DNA of 64,000 nt from DT-110 sp964342305 (GCA_964342305.1 CAYFGK010000005.1:1-64000), one strand, 5' to 3'. Counted from the stretch's first letter, positions 26,804 through 35,935 are shown. Notes: generated from the sequence alone by a model not told the origin. Translations and numbers: made by a program.

Positions 26804-28033
26804 ATGATCTTACTAACCTTCCCGGAATTCAACCAACACAGCACGCCGCTGCTGATCCTTATTGTCCAGGGGTACTTACTGGCAATACTGCTATTATTGC
26901 GCTTTCGCAAAAAAGGACGCACGGCCGACCTCTGGTTGGCACTGCTCCTTAGTGTACAGGGATTTAACAGCACCAGCTACATCATCGGCTTTATGGGTTG
27001 GTACGATACCTTTACCAATACCAAGGTAAACTACTTCCTCATCAGCCTTTATCTGGCGTTGGGGCCTTTCATTTACCTCTACGTACGCAGCCTTACCCGG
27101 CCGACCCGGGGGTGGCACAGACGTGATTGGTGGCACCTGACCCCCATCTTTGCGTACATTTCGTATCGATTATTTGTTTGGCTTTACGACAAAGGTCAAC
27201 CGGGATACTGGGATCAGCAAAATGGCGCATTCGAGGCCACCATCGATATGGTTTATGTAGATCCGTTTTTAAGTGCGGCAGAAGTGCTTTCGATTGCAGC
27301 CTACCTCATCGCTACGGGCGTACTTTTTCTGCGGTACCGGGAGCGGATCAATGCCTACTTCAGTAATACCTATCGGGTCGAGTTACGCTGGATCCGCAAT
27401 TTCCTGGTGGCCTACGCCTGCTTATTCGTTTTTCAGTACGTATTGATGATCATCGATACCCAGATCATTTCCCTCCACTGGACCCAGCGTTGGTGGGGAC
27501 ACATACTTTCGGCAATTGTCATCTTATACGTGGGTTTTCAGGGATATTACACCAACCTGGATGCGCTGTATGCAAAAACCGTGGCATTAGACGGTAACTT
27601 TCCAACATCCCCCGGTTTGCCGCTCCCCGAGAGCCCCCCCGAGCAGAAGGAAGAAATGATCGATCCCGATCTCGTCACCCGGTTGCAGCAGTACATGGAG
27701 CAGGAAAAGCCCTGGCTCAACCCGGAACTAACACTGAATGACCTCGCCTCGGAATTAAACCTAAGTTCCGGCCTGCTCTCACAAATCATTAATAAGGGAC
27801 TTCACCGACGCTTCAACGAATACATCAACCACTTCCGGCTACGGGCCGTAAAGCAGGCCCTGCAGGAAGGTGCCCACCGACGAATGTCGTTACTGGGAAT
27901 AGCCCTCGATTGTGGGTTCAACAGCAAGGCAACCTTCAACCGCGTCTTTCGAAAGCAGTTCGGCCAGACCCCCAGCGAATTCCTGCGGCAGCTGGACCAA
28001 TCAGCCTCTCCTACCGGTAAATCAGTGGATTAA
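26804..28033 (+). CDS. 7TM-receptor AraC-family regulator
   Basis: A 409-residue protein. I chose ATG 26804 (MILLTFPEFNQH) because the longer frame from 26738 adds no recognisable sequence and overlaps the methyltransferase gene. The first about 260 residues contain seven hydrophobic segments. The C-terminal 110 residues form an AraC/XylS DNA-binding domain: LTLNDLASELNLSSGLLSQIINKGL (first helix-turn-helix) and SLLGIALDCGFNSKATFNRVFRKQFGQTPSEFLR (second). Such membrane-bound regulators are frequent in Saprospiraceae-type genomes. The ligand and targets are unknown. The hairpin word at 26901-26914 encodes RFRKKG in the second transmembrane loop. Confidence 0.85.
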   Translation: MILLTFPEFNQHSTPLLILIVQGYLLAILLLLRFRKKGRTADLWLALLLSVQGFNSTSYIIGFMGWYDTFTNTKVNYFLISLYLALGPFIYLYVRSLTRPTRGWHRRDWWHLTPIFAYISYRLFVWLYDKGQPGYWDQQNGAFEATIDMVYVDPFLSAAEVLSIAAYLIATGVLFLRYRERINAYFSNTYRVELRWIRNFLVAYACLFVFQYVLMIIDTQIISLHWTQRWWGHILSAIVILYVGFQGYYTNLDALYAKTVALDGNFPTSPGLPLPESPPEQKEEMIDPDLVTRLQQYMEQEKPWLNPELTLNDLASELNLSSGLLSQIINKGLHRRFNEYINHFRLRAVKQALQEGAHRRMSLLGIALDCGFNSKATFNRVFRKQFGQTPSEFLRQLDQSASPTGKSVD

Positions 28034-28158
28034 ACCATCACCCCATTCCTGAAGGCGGAATTCCAGACTTATAATTGAGGTATTTTCCGAACGATTTAAA
28101 CGGTCGATCCTTTACCTATGCATAGAAAGAAATTCATCAGCATAGAATGCATTTTTCG

Positions 28159-28190
28159 GCCGGCAAGACGATAGTCTGTACCGGCTTTTT
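28159..28190. terminator. bidirectional terminator
   Basis: GCCGG (28159-28163) pairs with CCGGC (28181-28185), with an inner AGAC-GATA-GTCT stem, and is followed by a T-run on the plus strand. It lies between the converging AraC-type regulator and photolyase genes. Confidence 0.7.
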
Positions 28191-29563
28191 TATGCCTTTA
28201 CTTTTGCCTTGCCGCGATCCAGGCCCTCCTTATACCGTTCCAGGCAGCGCTCCCGGGCTTCTTTATGGTCCACGATCGGATCGGGATATTTATCGGTCCC
28301 GTATTCCGGAACCCACTTTTTGACGTAATTCCCCTCCTTGTCGAACTTCTTAAACTGGCTTTCCGGATTAAAGATCCGGAAGTAGGGAGCAGCATCAGTG
28401 CCCGAACCGGCAGCCCATTGCCAGCCGCCATTATTCGAGGCCAGTTCGTAGTCGAGCAGTTTGCGGCCGAAATAAGCCTCCCCCCACCGCCAGTCGATCA
28501 ATAGGTGTTTGGTGAGGAAGGAGGCGGCGATCATCCGGACGCGGTTGTGCATGTAGCCCGTTTCGTTCAGCTCCCGCATACCCGCATCCACCATGGGATA
28601 TCCGGTGCGCCCTTCGCACCAGGCCTCAAACTCCTCTTCGTTATTTCGCCATTCGATGAAATCGTATTCCCTCCGGAAGGATTCATCGACTACGTGGGGG
28701 AAATTACTGAGGATCTGGGCGTAGAAATCGCGCCAGATCAATTCGTTCAGAAAGGTGCCATTGAGCTGGCGGGCCCGCTCGGCTTTTTCGCGAATGCTTA
28801 TGGTCCCGAAGCGAAAGTGAATGCCCAGACGTGATGTGCCATCGATCGCCGGAAAATCCCGCTTTTTATCGTACTCTTTAATCAGTTTACGCGACACCGT
28901 CCGGTCGGGTTTCTCCAGGTCAGACCGACTGAACCCCATTTCGGATAACGTAGGTTTTTCAAAGGGCTTGGTCTGTAGGTAATTACCAAAATAATCTTCG
29001 TTGGGATAAGGCTTCAGGAAGTAGGATAAGTCTGTTTTTTTACCCTGGATATCTTCTCCCTCGTAGGTTTTGGTCAGCAGTTTGTCGCGCCAGGTGCGAC
29101 TGTAAGGAGTGAAAACCGTGTACACACCACCGGCCTTCTTTTCCACCTCCATGTGTTCGAAGATCACGTGGTCCTTGAAGGTGTGGAAGGGTATGTCTTT
29201 CTTAGCCAGGATCTGTTCCACTGCCGCATCGCGGTCTTTGGCGTAGGGCTCATAATCGCGATTGGTGTAGACCTCCGCAATGTCGAACTCTTTTACCAGA
29301 TCTTTCCAGACAGATTGGGGTTTTCCGTAGCGCACCAGCATGGCCGATCCCATCTCCCGCAATTTCTGATCCAGGTGTTCGATCTCGTCGTAAATGAACG
29401 TGATGCGGGCATCGTCAGTTTCCTCCAATTCATTCAGGATATTCCAGTCGAAGATGAACAGGGGCAGAACGGGATAATCACTCTGCAGAGCGTGGTAGGC
29501 ACCGGCATTATCGTGCAATCGCAAGTCACGGCGGTGCCAAAAGATACTGATGGGTTGTTTCAT
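28190..29563 (-). CDS. phr: deoxyribodipyrimidine photolyase
   Basis: A 457-residue photolyase/cryptochrome-family flavoprotein. The N-terminal DNA_photolyase domain has IFWHRRDLRLHDNAGAYHAL and VYTNRDYEPYAKDRDAAV. The FAD-binding domain carries GTSRLGIHFRFGTISIRE, ELIWRDFYAQILSNFP, GRTGYPMVDAGMRELNETG, MHNRVRMIAASFLTKHLLIDW and DYELASNNGGWQWAAGSGTDAAPYFRIFNP. All electron-transfer and FAD-contacting motifs of CPD photolyases are present. It repairs UV pyrimidine dimers using light. It is divergent from a TPR lipoprotein gene. Confidence 0.93.
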   Translation of the reverse strand: MKQPISIFWHRRDLRLHDNAGAYHALQSDYPVLPLFIFDWNILNELEETDDARITFIYDEIEHLDQKLREMGSAMLVRYGKPQSVWKDLVKEFDIAEVYTNRDYEPYAKDRDAAVEQILAKKDIPFHTFKDHVIFEHMEVEKKAGGVYTVFTPYSRTWRDKLLTKTYEGEDIQGKKTDLSYFLKPYPNEDYFGNYLQTKPFEKPTLSEMGFSRSDLEKPDRTVSRKLIKEYDKKRDFPAIDGTSRLGIHFRFGTISIREKAERARQLNGTFLNELIWRDFYAQILSNFPHVVDESFRREYDFIEWRNNEEEFEAWCEGRTGYPMVDAGMRELNETGYMHNRVRMIAASFLTKHLLIDWRWGEAYFGRKLLDYELASNNGGWQWAAGSGTDAAPYFRIFNPESQFKKFDKEGNYVKKWVPEYGTDKYPDPIVDHKEARERCLERYKEGLDRGKAKVKA

Positions 29564-29621
29564 GATTAGCTATGTATGGTCAGCAGTTGGCTAAACAGTG
29601 GTTAGAATGCATTGTTTAGCG

Positions 29622-29642
29622 TACTTTTGCTTTCGCAAAAAA
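29622..29642 (+). promoter_or_regulatory. -7 element overlapping the dispersed hairpin word
   Basis: TACTTTTG at 29622-29629 matches TAnnTTTG, 20 bp before the ATG at 29649. The perfect hairpin TTTTGC-TTTC-GCAAAA (29625-29640) shares its bases, so the repeat word coincides with the promoter. Confidence 0.5.
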
Positions 29643-29648
29643 TGTGTC

Positions 29649-30512
29649 ATGCGAACCTGCTTCTTACTTGCTTTACTAATCACAGCCATAAGCGCTTGCC
29701 AATCGGAGGCGGGCGACATGCGATCGTCTATTCGTCGATTAGAAAAACAAACTGCAGATTCCATCCGTCCTGTTTTAACGGAGCGCTATCTGGCCTATGC
29801 TGATACCTACCCACAAGATTCGGTCCGGGTCCCGCAGTACCTGCAACGCGCCGCCCGGATGAAGCGTGCCCGCTTTGAATATTCGGCGGCTATCGAATTG
29901 TTATACCGGGCCATTCGCGAGTACTATCACCGTCCCGAAACGGTGGAGAATGTGTTGTTGCTTCACGATATTTTCCAGGAGGACGTACAAACGCCCTTCC
30001 TGATTACTACTATTGAGCAGGCGGGTCGCGAGGCCTTTCCCTCGCTGGCCGATCGGTGGTCAGCCACGAATACCGCGATTGAAGGTTTGCTGAAACAACG
30101 GCAACAAGAGGTATACGAGTCCGCGGCTCTGCAGATCGACTACTCCGCCGCCAACGAACTGGTCACCGCCAGTGAGCTCTATGCCCTGCTATTGCCCTAT
30201 TCCGAACTCAGTCCGGAACTCCTGCTTTCCGCAGCGGAGATCACCCGTGGCCTCGGCGTATACCGCCGGTCTCTGGAGCTGCTCGATTGGGTAGCCACCC
30301 GCTATCCCAACCACCCCAAAGCCGCCCAGGCGCTATTCCTCCGTGCCTTCACCCTCGATGAACAACTACGGGATACGACTGCAGCCCGGGAAGCCTACCA
30401 GCTTTTTTTGCGGAAGCATCCGGAACACGAGTTTGCCGGGGATGCCAAAGTATTATTAGATCAGCTATCGGAGATTGGAGGCCAGAAATCGGTGGTCGGA
30501 GATCAGGAGTAA
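29649..30512 (+). CDS. TPR-type lipoprotein
   Basis: A 287-residue protein. The start at 29649 gives a lipoprotein signal, MRTCFLLALLITAISAC (Cys17); the longer frame from 29598 would begin before the likely promoter. It is all-helical: a coiled-coil-like N-terminal part, then paired helices with tetratricopeptide spacing (SLELLDWVATRYPNHPKAAQALFLRAFTLDEQLRD, TAAREAYQLFLRKHPEHEFAGDAKVLLDQL). This resembles the outer-membrane scaffold TPR lipoproteins, but no specific partner is visible. Near-copy TTTTTTGCGGAAGC at 30404-30417 of the hairpin word encodes FLRKH. Confidence 0.75.
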   Translation: MRTCFLLALLITAISACQSEAGDMRSSIRRLEKQTADSIRPVLTERYLAYADTYPQDSVRVPQYLQRAARMKRARFEYSAAIELLYRAIREYYHRPETVENVLLLHDIFQEDVQTPFLITTIEQAGREAFPSLADRWSATNTAIEGLLKQRQQEVYESAALQIDYSAANELVTASELYALLLPYSELSPELLLSAAEITRGLGVYRRSLELLDWVATRYPNHPKAAQALFLRAFTLDEQLRDTTAAREAYQLFLRKHPEHEFAGDAKVLLDQLSEIGGQKSVVGDQE

Positions 30513-30740
30513 GGTTCGGTGTGCGTAGTGCCCTACGGCATCAAAGGCAGGGGACGACAAGCCTGACATAGCCAATTAAGTCAGTCGGCAGTGGGCAGCT
30601 TTCAGTTAGCAGGTAAATGCCTTTTTCACGCGGAGAGCACAGCCCGTACGGGCGGTCGTTCGCGGTGCTTTTCTGGCTTCAAACTCATGCGTTGGGACGC
30701 CGCTCCACGCCCGCCGGAGCCTGAAAGGCGAAGGAGGGCC

Positions 30741-30970
30741 ACGCCCAATGCACTACGCTCTACGCTCTACGCTATTAAGAGCAACAAACCAGAACCAAGA
30801 ACCACCACCGCGTCCAAGCTAGTCACTGCAGTCTCCCCGTTCACTCCAGTCGCTACAGTCGCTCCAAGCCCGATGCACTACGCTCTACGCTGTCAAGAGC
30901 AACAAACCAGAGCCAAGAACCACAACCGCGTCCAAGCCAGTCACTGCAGTCTCTCCGTTCACTCCAGTCT
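30741..30970. repeat. CTACGCT-AAGAGCAACAAACCAGA dispersed repeat, two copies
   Basis: Two tandem copies (about 30741-30867 and 30868-30970) of a spacer repeat. Each runs from CTACGCTCTACGCT through AAGAGCAACAAACCAGA and CCAAGAACCA to AGTCACTGCAGTCTC. Relatives occur at 33571-33668 and 49733-49930. The 30513-31072 spacer is otherwise without a gene. Confidence 0.75.
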
Positions 30971-31047
30971 TTTTTAGCCTCATTCAAATCCGGGAATAGT
31001 ACCTACCGTCCGAAGCAATTATACTCAAAGAAACGGAGCACATAAAC

Positions 31048-31060
31048 GCAACATTGTTGC
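31048..31060 (+). promoter_or_regulatory. Zur/Fur-type palindrome
   Basis: GCAACATTGTTGC, a 6-1-6 core of a 7-1-7-type palindrome, 61 bp upstream of the oxidoreductase start. The same core stands upstream of the COG0523 GTPase gene. Two such copies in front of two neighbouring genes suggest shared control by a Fur-family regulator, most likely Zur. Confidence 0.55.
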
Positions 31061-31120
31061 ATTTAAATTATATTGCATTTACTAAGCACTCGTTTCGGTG
31101 TGCCAAGAAAAAAATGTAGT

Positions 31121-32035
31121 ATGGATACTAGATCCTTTTTTGATGCGATTATTGTTGGTGGAAGCTATGCCGGGTTATCGGCTGGCCTAACCCTTGGGCG
31201 TTCACTCCGAAAAACGCTGATCCTGGATGGAGGAAATCCCTGTAACAAACCTTCAAAAGCGGCGCACAATCTATTAACCCACGACGGGCAAAGTCCTGCG
31301 AGAATACGGGAAAAGGCCGTAGAGCAAGTATTGGCATATCCTACTGTTTCCATACGAAATACTAGTGTAACCAACGTGGAAGGTCAAGATGGAGCCTTTT
31401 TTGTGGAAACTACTGGAGGGGATACCTTTCAAGCAAAAAAGCTTTTGTTTGCTACCGGTCTGGAAGACATTTTACCTGCTATCAGGGGGTTTTCCGATTG
31501 CTGGGGTAAATCGATCTTGCATTGTCCCTACTGCCATGGATATGAAGTTCGCGGGGAAAGAACGGCCATTATAGCTTCAGGCATAAAAGCGGTTCACTTC
31601 ACCAAATTATTGCATAACTGGACCAATGATCTTGTTGTCATTTCTAATGGTGAAGCTGAAATAGACCCAGATCATGAAAAGCAAATGAGTGAATGGGGGG
31701 TACCCCATTTGCATGAGCCGATTGACGCCATTTTATCTAATGGTGGACAATTAGAAGGGGTTCGGTTACAAAGCGGGGAGGTTGTCGTCTGTACAGCCGC
31801 TTATGCTCACCTTGCCTTTCGGCAAAAATCAAACCTCCCCGAGCGGATTGGTTGTAGATTAAATGACCAGGGCATTCTTTCGGTGGATGATTTTCAAAGA
31901 ACCTCCGTAACCGGTGTCTTTGCCGCAGGCGACAATTCATTTCCGCTCAGGGCAATCGCCTCTTCTTTGTCGACCGGGATGCGGGCAGGAGCGGCGATAA
32001 ACATGGATCTGATTGGTGGCCTGCTGCCCGGGTAA
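31121..32035 (+). CDS. NAD(P)/FAD-dependent oxidoreductase, thioredoxin-reductase-like
   Basis: A 304-residue flavoprotein (start MDTRSFFDAIIVGG; the longer frame from 31073 overlaps the palindrome region). The FAD-binding GGSYAGLSAGLTLGRSL and the second Rossmann motif are clear, and CPYCHGYEVRG places a CxxC redox pair at Cys135 and Cys138. It belongs to the TrxR-like group with CPYC next to GYEVRG that is common in Bacteroidota and actinobacteria. It may reduce a thiol or be a pyridine nucleotide-dependent disulfide reductase of unknown partner. The upstream palindrome matches that of the CobW/COG0523 gene, so a zinc- or redox-starvation role is inferred. Confidence 0.85.
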   Translation: MDTRSFFDAIIVGGSYAGLSAGLTLGRSLRKTLILDGGNPCNKPSKAAHNLLTHDGQSPARIREKAVEQVLAYPTVSIRNTSVTNVEGQDGAFFVETTGGDTFQAKKLLFATGLEDILPAIRGFSDCWGKSILHCPYCHGYEVRGERTAIIASGIKAVHFTKLLHNWTNDLVVISNGEAEIDPDHEKQMSEWGVPHLHEPIDAILSNGGQLEGVRLQSGEVVVCTAAYAHLAFRQKSNLPERIGCRLNDQGILSVDDFQRTSVTGVFAAGDNSFPLRAIASSLSTGMRAGAAINMDLIGGLLPG

Positions 32036-32195
32036 TCCAGGCAATGCGCTAAGTTTCAGTCTTTACAAGTCCCTATCGTTTTTTGCGTACCTGCAGGTTC
32101 ATCTTACCGGGCAATTCTGAATGGTCGTATAAGGGCAACCATCTTTAGCGCTGTACATGTTGTATATGGAGTTAACAAAGGATGGTTGGCAACTT

Positions 32196-33401
32196 TCAAA
32201 TAATTGGAAAATCATCTTCAAAAACGTGGCCCTCCCGGAATTGAGCTACTTCCTCATCGTCTAGCAGACAAAGCTGCATTTCCAGTTCAATTTGTTCTTT
32301 GTCAATGTCCTGTCCGATGATCACCAATTCATTTTTGCGATCGCCCCAATCGGCATCCCATCGGCTTTCGATCAAATCTTTATTATCCACAAATACACGA
32401 TACCGTATTCGCTCCCCGTAGGGCATACTACACCACCACACTCCTGCTTTTTCGGCGCGAAGGGATCCCCCTGCCTGACTCCAGTTCAGGGCATCGTCGG
32501 GACGGGAAGCCAACCAGAATAAACCCTTGCTCCGAAAAATACCGGCATCCCATTTTTGATTGATATACTTCCAGAATCGGGTCGGATGAAAGGGTCGGCG
32601 TGAGCGAAAAACAAAGGAAGAAATACCGTATTCCTCGGTTTCGGGCGTGTGCTCTTCGTTAAGTTCTTTGATCCAACCGGCCGATTGACTTGTTTTGTCA
32701 AAGTCAAAAAGCCCCGTATCCATTATTTCCTCTAAGGGAACTTGACTATTATTGGTGTGTATGATGATAGCGTCGTTATTGAATTTGCGGATAATAGCTT
32801 CCAGCTCCTCCACCTGCTCGGGTGGTACCAAATCCACCTTATTTATTAAAATGATATTCGCAAATTCGAGTTGATCGGTAAGCAGATTGACGATCGTACG
32901 CCGATCAGTCATATCATCATTCAGTTGGCGGTCCACGATCGTATCAATGGAGCCAAAATCCTTTTTGAAGTTAAAGGCGTCGACCACCGTCACCAGGGTG
33001 TCCAGACGACTGACATCCGAAAGATTTACTTTTAGTTCTTCACTATCAAAGAAGAAGCTCTGCGCGACCGGAAGTGGCTCTGAAATCCCGGTGCTTTCGA
33101 TCAGTAAATAATCGAAACGTCCTTCGTGCGCCAGTTTTGCCACTTCTTCGATCAAGTCCTCCCGCAGCGTGCAGCAAATACACCCATTACTCATCTCTAC
33201 GAGCTTTTCTTCCGTCCGCGACAGGGTGTTTCCTTCCTCCACCAGGCGGGCATCCACATTCACTTCGCTCATATCATTCACGATGACGGCTACTTTCATT
33301 CCTTGCTTATTGTGTAGCACGTGGTTTAGCAGCGTGGTTTTCCCCGCTCCTAAAAAGCCACTCAAAACCGTAACTGGTAGTTTTTTCGGGAATGTATTCA
33401 T
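32196..33401 (-). CDS. COG0523/CobW-family GTPase (putative zinc chaperone)
   Basis: A 401-residue P-loop GTPase. GFLGAGKTT is the Walker A motif at about residues 15-23, and SNGCICCTLREDL carries the CxCC metal-binding motif (Cys74, Cys76, Cys77) between switch I and II. LINKVDLV gives the guanine base specificity, and the C-terminal CobW_C domain spans about 280-401. COG0523 proteins handle zinc or another metal and are frequently under Zur control. A TGCAACATTGTTGCA palindrome stands 64 bp upstream of the start. It converges with the oxidoreductase gene, which has the same palindrome core. Confidence 0.92.
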   Translation of the reverse strand: MNTFPKKLPVTVLSGFLGAGKTTLLNHVLHNKQGMKVAVIVNDMSEVNVDARLVEEGNTLSRTEEKLVEMSNGCICCTLREDLIEEVAKLAHEGRFDYLLIESTGISEPLPVAQSFFFDSEELKVNLSDVSRLDTLVTVVDAFNFKKDFGSIDTIVDRQLNDDMTDRRTIVNLLTDQLEFANIILINKVDLVPPEQVEELEAIIRKFNNDAIIIHTNNSQVPLEEIMDTGLFDFDKTSQSAGWIKELNEEHTPETEEYGISSFVFRSRRPFHPTRFWKYINQKWDAGIFRSKGLFWLASRPDDALNWSQAGGSLRAEKAGVWWCSMPYGERIRYRVFVDNKDLIESRWDADWGDRKNELVIIGQDIDKEQIELEMQLCLLDDEEVAQFREGHVFEDDFPII

Positions 33402-33464
33402 CCTCTTTAGTTTAATGACCAGATTATTGACATAGACGCAATATAGGTGAAAACACCCCTTAAA

Positions 33465-33479
33465 TGCAACATTGTTGCA
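33465..33479 (-). promoter_or_regulatory. Zur/Fur-type palindrome, 7-1-7
   Basis: TGCAACATTGTTGCA is a perfect 7-1-7 inverted repeat. Fur-family regulators typically bind sites of this symmetry, and 64 bp upstream of a COG0523 gene is where a Zur site would be expected. Confidence 0.65.
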
Positions 33480-33570
33480 AATAAAGCGTATTTATCTCTC
33501 TTCTCTGGTAGAAAAGTAGCTTCTGACGGGACCTGAATTGATGGGCGATCATAAATGTGTTTCGCTTCAG

Positions 33571-33668
33571 CTATCACGCACGACGCAATCAAAAGCAAAA
33601 AACATCAGCCAAGCACCACCACTGCAATCAAGCCCGTCCCTGCAGTCCCTTCATTCTCTCCGATCGCT
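33571..33668. repeat. diverged copy of the AAGAGCAACAAACCAGA repeat
   Basis: It contains CAATCAAAAGCAAAAAACATC, CCAAGCACCACCACTGCAATC and CTGCAGTCCCTTCATTCTCT, in the same order as the copies at 30741 and 49733 but more changed. Confidence 0.5.
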
Positions 33669-33759
33669 CCCCCTTCGTCACTTATGTGACGCCCTTCACT
33701 GACAGCAGGCATGCAGTTGGTGCATCTTTGTATCAGATTATTGATGTATCAAATAAAAA

Positions 33760-35193
33760 ATGCAACTTATGTTCTTTCAACACATCTACGATAAAACGCT
33801 GGCTCAGGCCAGTTACCTGATCGGCTGCCAAAAGAAAGGTGAAGCCATCGTGATTGATGCCAAGCGTGATGTAGATACATATCTGCAGATTGCCGAGCAT
33901 AACAACCTCACCATCACCCATATTGCAGAGACGCACATTCACGCCGATTTCCTCGCCGGTTCGCGCGAATTGGCGAAGCTCACCGGAGCCAAACTGTATC
34001 TCTCCGACGAAGGAGGTGATGGGTGGGAATACGAATTCCCCCACGTGGGCCTGAAAGACGGCAGCACGTTTATGGTGGGCAACCTCAAATTCGAGGTTAT
34101 TCATACGCCCGGACACACGCCGGAAAGCATCAGCTTCCTGCTAACTGATTTGCCCACCACCGAAGCCCCGGTCATGCTCTTCACCGGTGACTTTGTCTTT
34201 GTCGGCGATATTGGTCGTCCCGACCTGCTGGAGGAAGCAGCCGGCTTGAAGGATACCAAGATCCCCGGCGCTAAGGAAATGTACCACTCCGTTGAGCGAT
34301 TCCGCGATTTACCGGACTACGTGCAAGTATGGCCCGGACACGGTGCGGGCTCTGCCTGCGGTAAAGCCCTGGGAGCAGTGCCGAGCAGTACGGTAGGCTA
34401 CGAAAAGATCCGCAACTGGGCCTTGCAGTATGCCGACAACCAAGAGGGATTCATTGATTACCTCCTGGAAGATCAGCCCGAGCCACCCCGGTATTTTGCC
34501 ATGATGAAAAAGCTCAATAAAGTAGAACGTCCGCTTTTGACGGAAGTCCCAAAACCAAAGCTGCTGAGCAATGACGCATTCCAGAAAGCGATGGATGAAG
34601 GTGTGAAGGTTATCGATACCCGTAATAAACTGGCATTTGCTAAAGGGTTCATTCCGGGCACACTAAACATACAGCATAACAACGCCTTCCCCACCTGGAT
34701 GGGGTGGTTCGTAAATTACGATGAGCCGTTCATTCTGATCGCCGAAGAGGAACAACACGACGAACTGGTGCGCATGCTGATGCGTATAGGCCTGGACAAT
34801 CTGTACGGATACATCCCAAATGTAGATGTATGGACAGAGCTTGGCAACGAATTAGCCCAGGCTAAAATCATCGATCAAGATACTGTTCGGAACATGCAGA
34901 AACATTCCGAAACACAAATCATTGACCTGCGCGGAGCAACAGAATACCAAGACGGTCACCTGGAGGGTGCCGACCACATTTTTGTCGGTTATCTGGAGGA
35001 TAATCTCGACAAAATCAAGCGCGAAGGCAAGGTGGTCATCCACTGTAAATCCGGTGACCGGGCGGCCATTGGCTATTCTATTCTATACAAAAACGGATTC
35101 CGAAATATCCACAACTACCTCTCCGGATTTGAAGAATGGGAACAGGATGGCAACCCCGTAATACGGGAAGCAAAGGAACAGGTACACGCCTAG
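33760..35193 (+). CDS. MBL-fold hydrolase with two rhodanese domains
   Basis: A 477-residue fusion. The N-terminal metallo-beta-lactamase domain (about 1-250) has ETHIHADFLAG with His59, His61 and Asp63, and VWPGHGAGSACG, as in persulfide dioxygenases of the ETHE1/BLH group. Two rhodanese domains follow. The first (about 265-365) has LIAEEEQHDELV in the active loop and no Cys, so it is probably inactive. The second (about 380-477) has VVIHCKSGDRAAIG with catalytic Cys429. The protein would oxidise persulfides and move sulfane sulfur. It follows the Zur-palindrome genes and precedes Dps, so an oxidative or sulfur stress context is plausible. Confidence 0.9.
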   Translation: MQLMFFQHIYDKTLAQASYLIGCQKKGEAIVIDAKRDVDTYLQIAEHNNLTITHIAETHIHADFLAGSRELAKLTGAKLYLSDEGGDGWEYEFPHVGLKDGSTFMVGNLKFEVIHTPGHTPESISFLLTDLPTTEAPVMLFTGDFVFVGDIGRPDLLEEAAGLKDTKIPGAKEMYHSVERFRDLPDYVQVWPGHGAGSACGKALGAVPSSTVGYEKIRNWALQYADNQEGFIDYLLEDQPEPPRYFAMMKKLNKVERPLLTEVPKPKLLSNDAFQKAMDEGVKVIDTRNKLAFAKGFIPGTLNIQHNNAFPTWMGWFVNYDEPFILIAEEEQHDELVRMLMRIGLDNLYGYIPNVDVWTELGNELAQAKIIDQDTVRNMQKHSETQIIDLRGATEYQDGHLEGADHIFVGYLEDNLDKIKREGKVVIHCKSGDRAAIGYSILYKNGFRNIHNYLSGFEEWEQDGNPVIREAKEQVHA

Positions 35194-35277
35194 CCAATCA
35201 TCAGGAAAGGATGGTGGGTTTCGCCTGCTTATCCTTTCCTATTGTTTACACAAAAAATGTACTTTATGCAACCAACT

Positions 35278-35742
35278 ATGAATCGCATCGGATTAGATCA
35301 GGAGCAATCGGAAATGTTATCCGACAAGCTTAATGAACTGTTGGCGAATTACCAGATCTTCTACATGAATACCCGCAGCTATCACTGGAATATCAAAGGC
35401 GAAAAATTCTTTGAACTCCACGCCAAATTTGAGGAACTCTACCTCGATGCCCTCGAAAAAATCGACGAGATCGCCGAGCGGGTACTCACCCTCGGCCATA
35501 CGCCCCTGCATACCTTTGGGGATTATGCGCAATCTGCCCACATTAGCGTTGCCAAAAACGTAACCAGCGGCAAAGCAGCAGTGCAGGGCATCCTTGATGC
35601 CTACGAAGTACTTTTGTCCCTAGAACGCGAGCTCCTGCAACTCTCAGGAGATGCCGACGATGAAGGTACCAACGCCCTGATGAGCGACTACATCCGCGAA
35701 CAGGAAAAACTGGTATGGATGTTTAGTGCCTTCATGCATTAG
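35278..35742 (+). CDS. dps: Dps-family DNA-binding ferritin
   Basis: A 154-residue protein from ATG 35278 (MNRIGLDQEQSEM); in-frame ATGs at 35242 and 35266 give up to 166 residues. It has the Dps four-helix bundle: LANYQIFYMNTRSYHWNIKG with the ferroxidase His, FFELHAKFEELYLDALEKIDEIAERV with the Asp and Glu ligands, then helices C and D. It binds iron, and Dps proteins protect DNA from oxidative damage. The basic N-terminal tail is short. The gene stands alone, downstream of the persulfide dioxygenase-like gene. Confidence 0.93.
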   Translation: MNRIGLDQEQSEMLSDKLNELLANYQIFYMNTRSYHWNIKGEKFFELHAKFEELYLDALEKIDEIAERVLTLGHTPLHTFGDYAQSAHISVAKNVTSGKAAVQGILDAYEVLLSLERELLQLSGDADDEGTNALMSDYIREQEKLVWMFSAFMH

Positions 35743-35777
35743 AAAGGTCCACGCTTTACGACCAGCAGTATGGAAAG

Positions 35778-35820
35778 TGCCCTTAGTCTGTCCGGAGAAT
35801 TCCTCCAGGCACTAAGGGCA
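35778..35820 (+). terminator. hairpin downstream of dps
   Basis: TGCCCTTAGT (35778-35787) pairs perfectly with ACTAAGGGCA (35811-35820), and an inner GGAG-AATT-CTCC-type stem completes it. The following tail is T-poor, so terminator function is likely but not certain. Confidence 0.6.
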
Positions 35821-35935
35821 TTGTTGCGTTAGGGTGGAAGAGGTCAGGCTTGCTCACAAGCCCCATTAAGCTATTCACTTTCAAAATTATTTTTTTACCT
35901 TTCTCTGACCGATACCTAACAACCCTCAGTTACCC

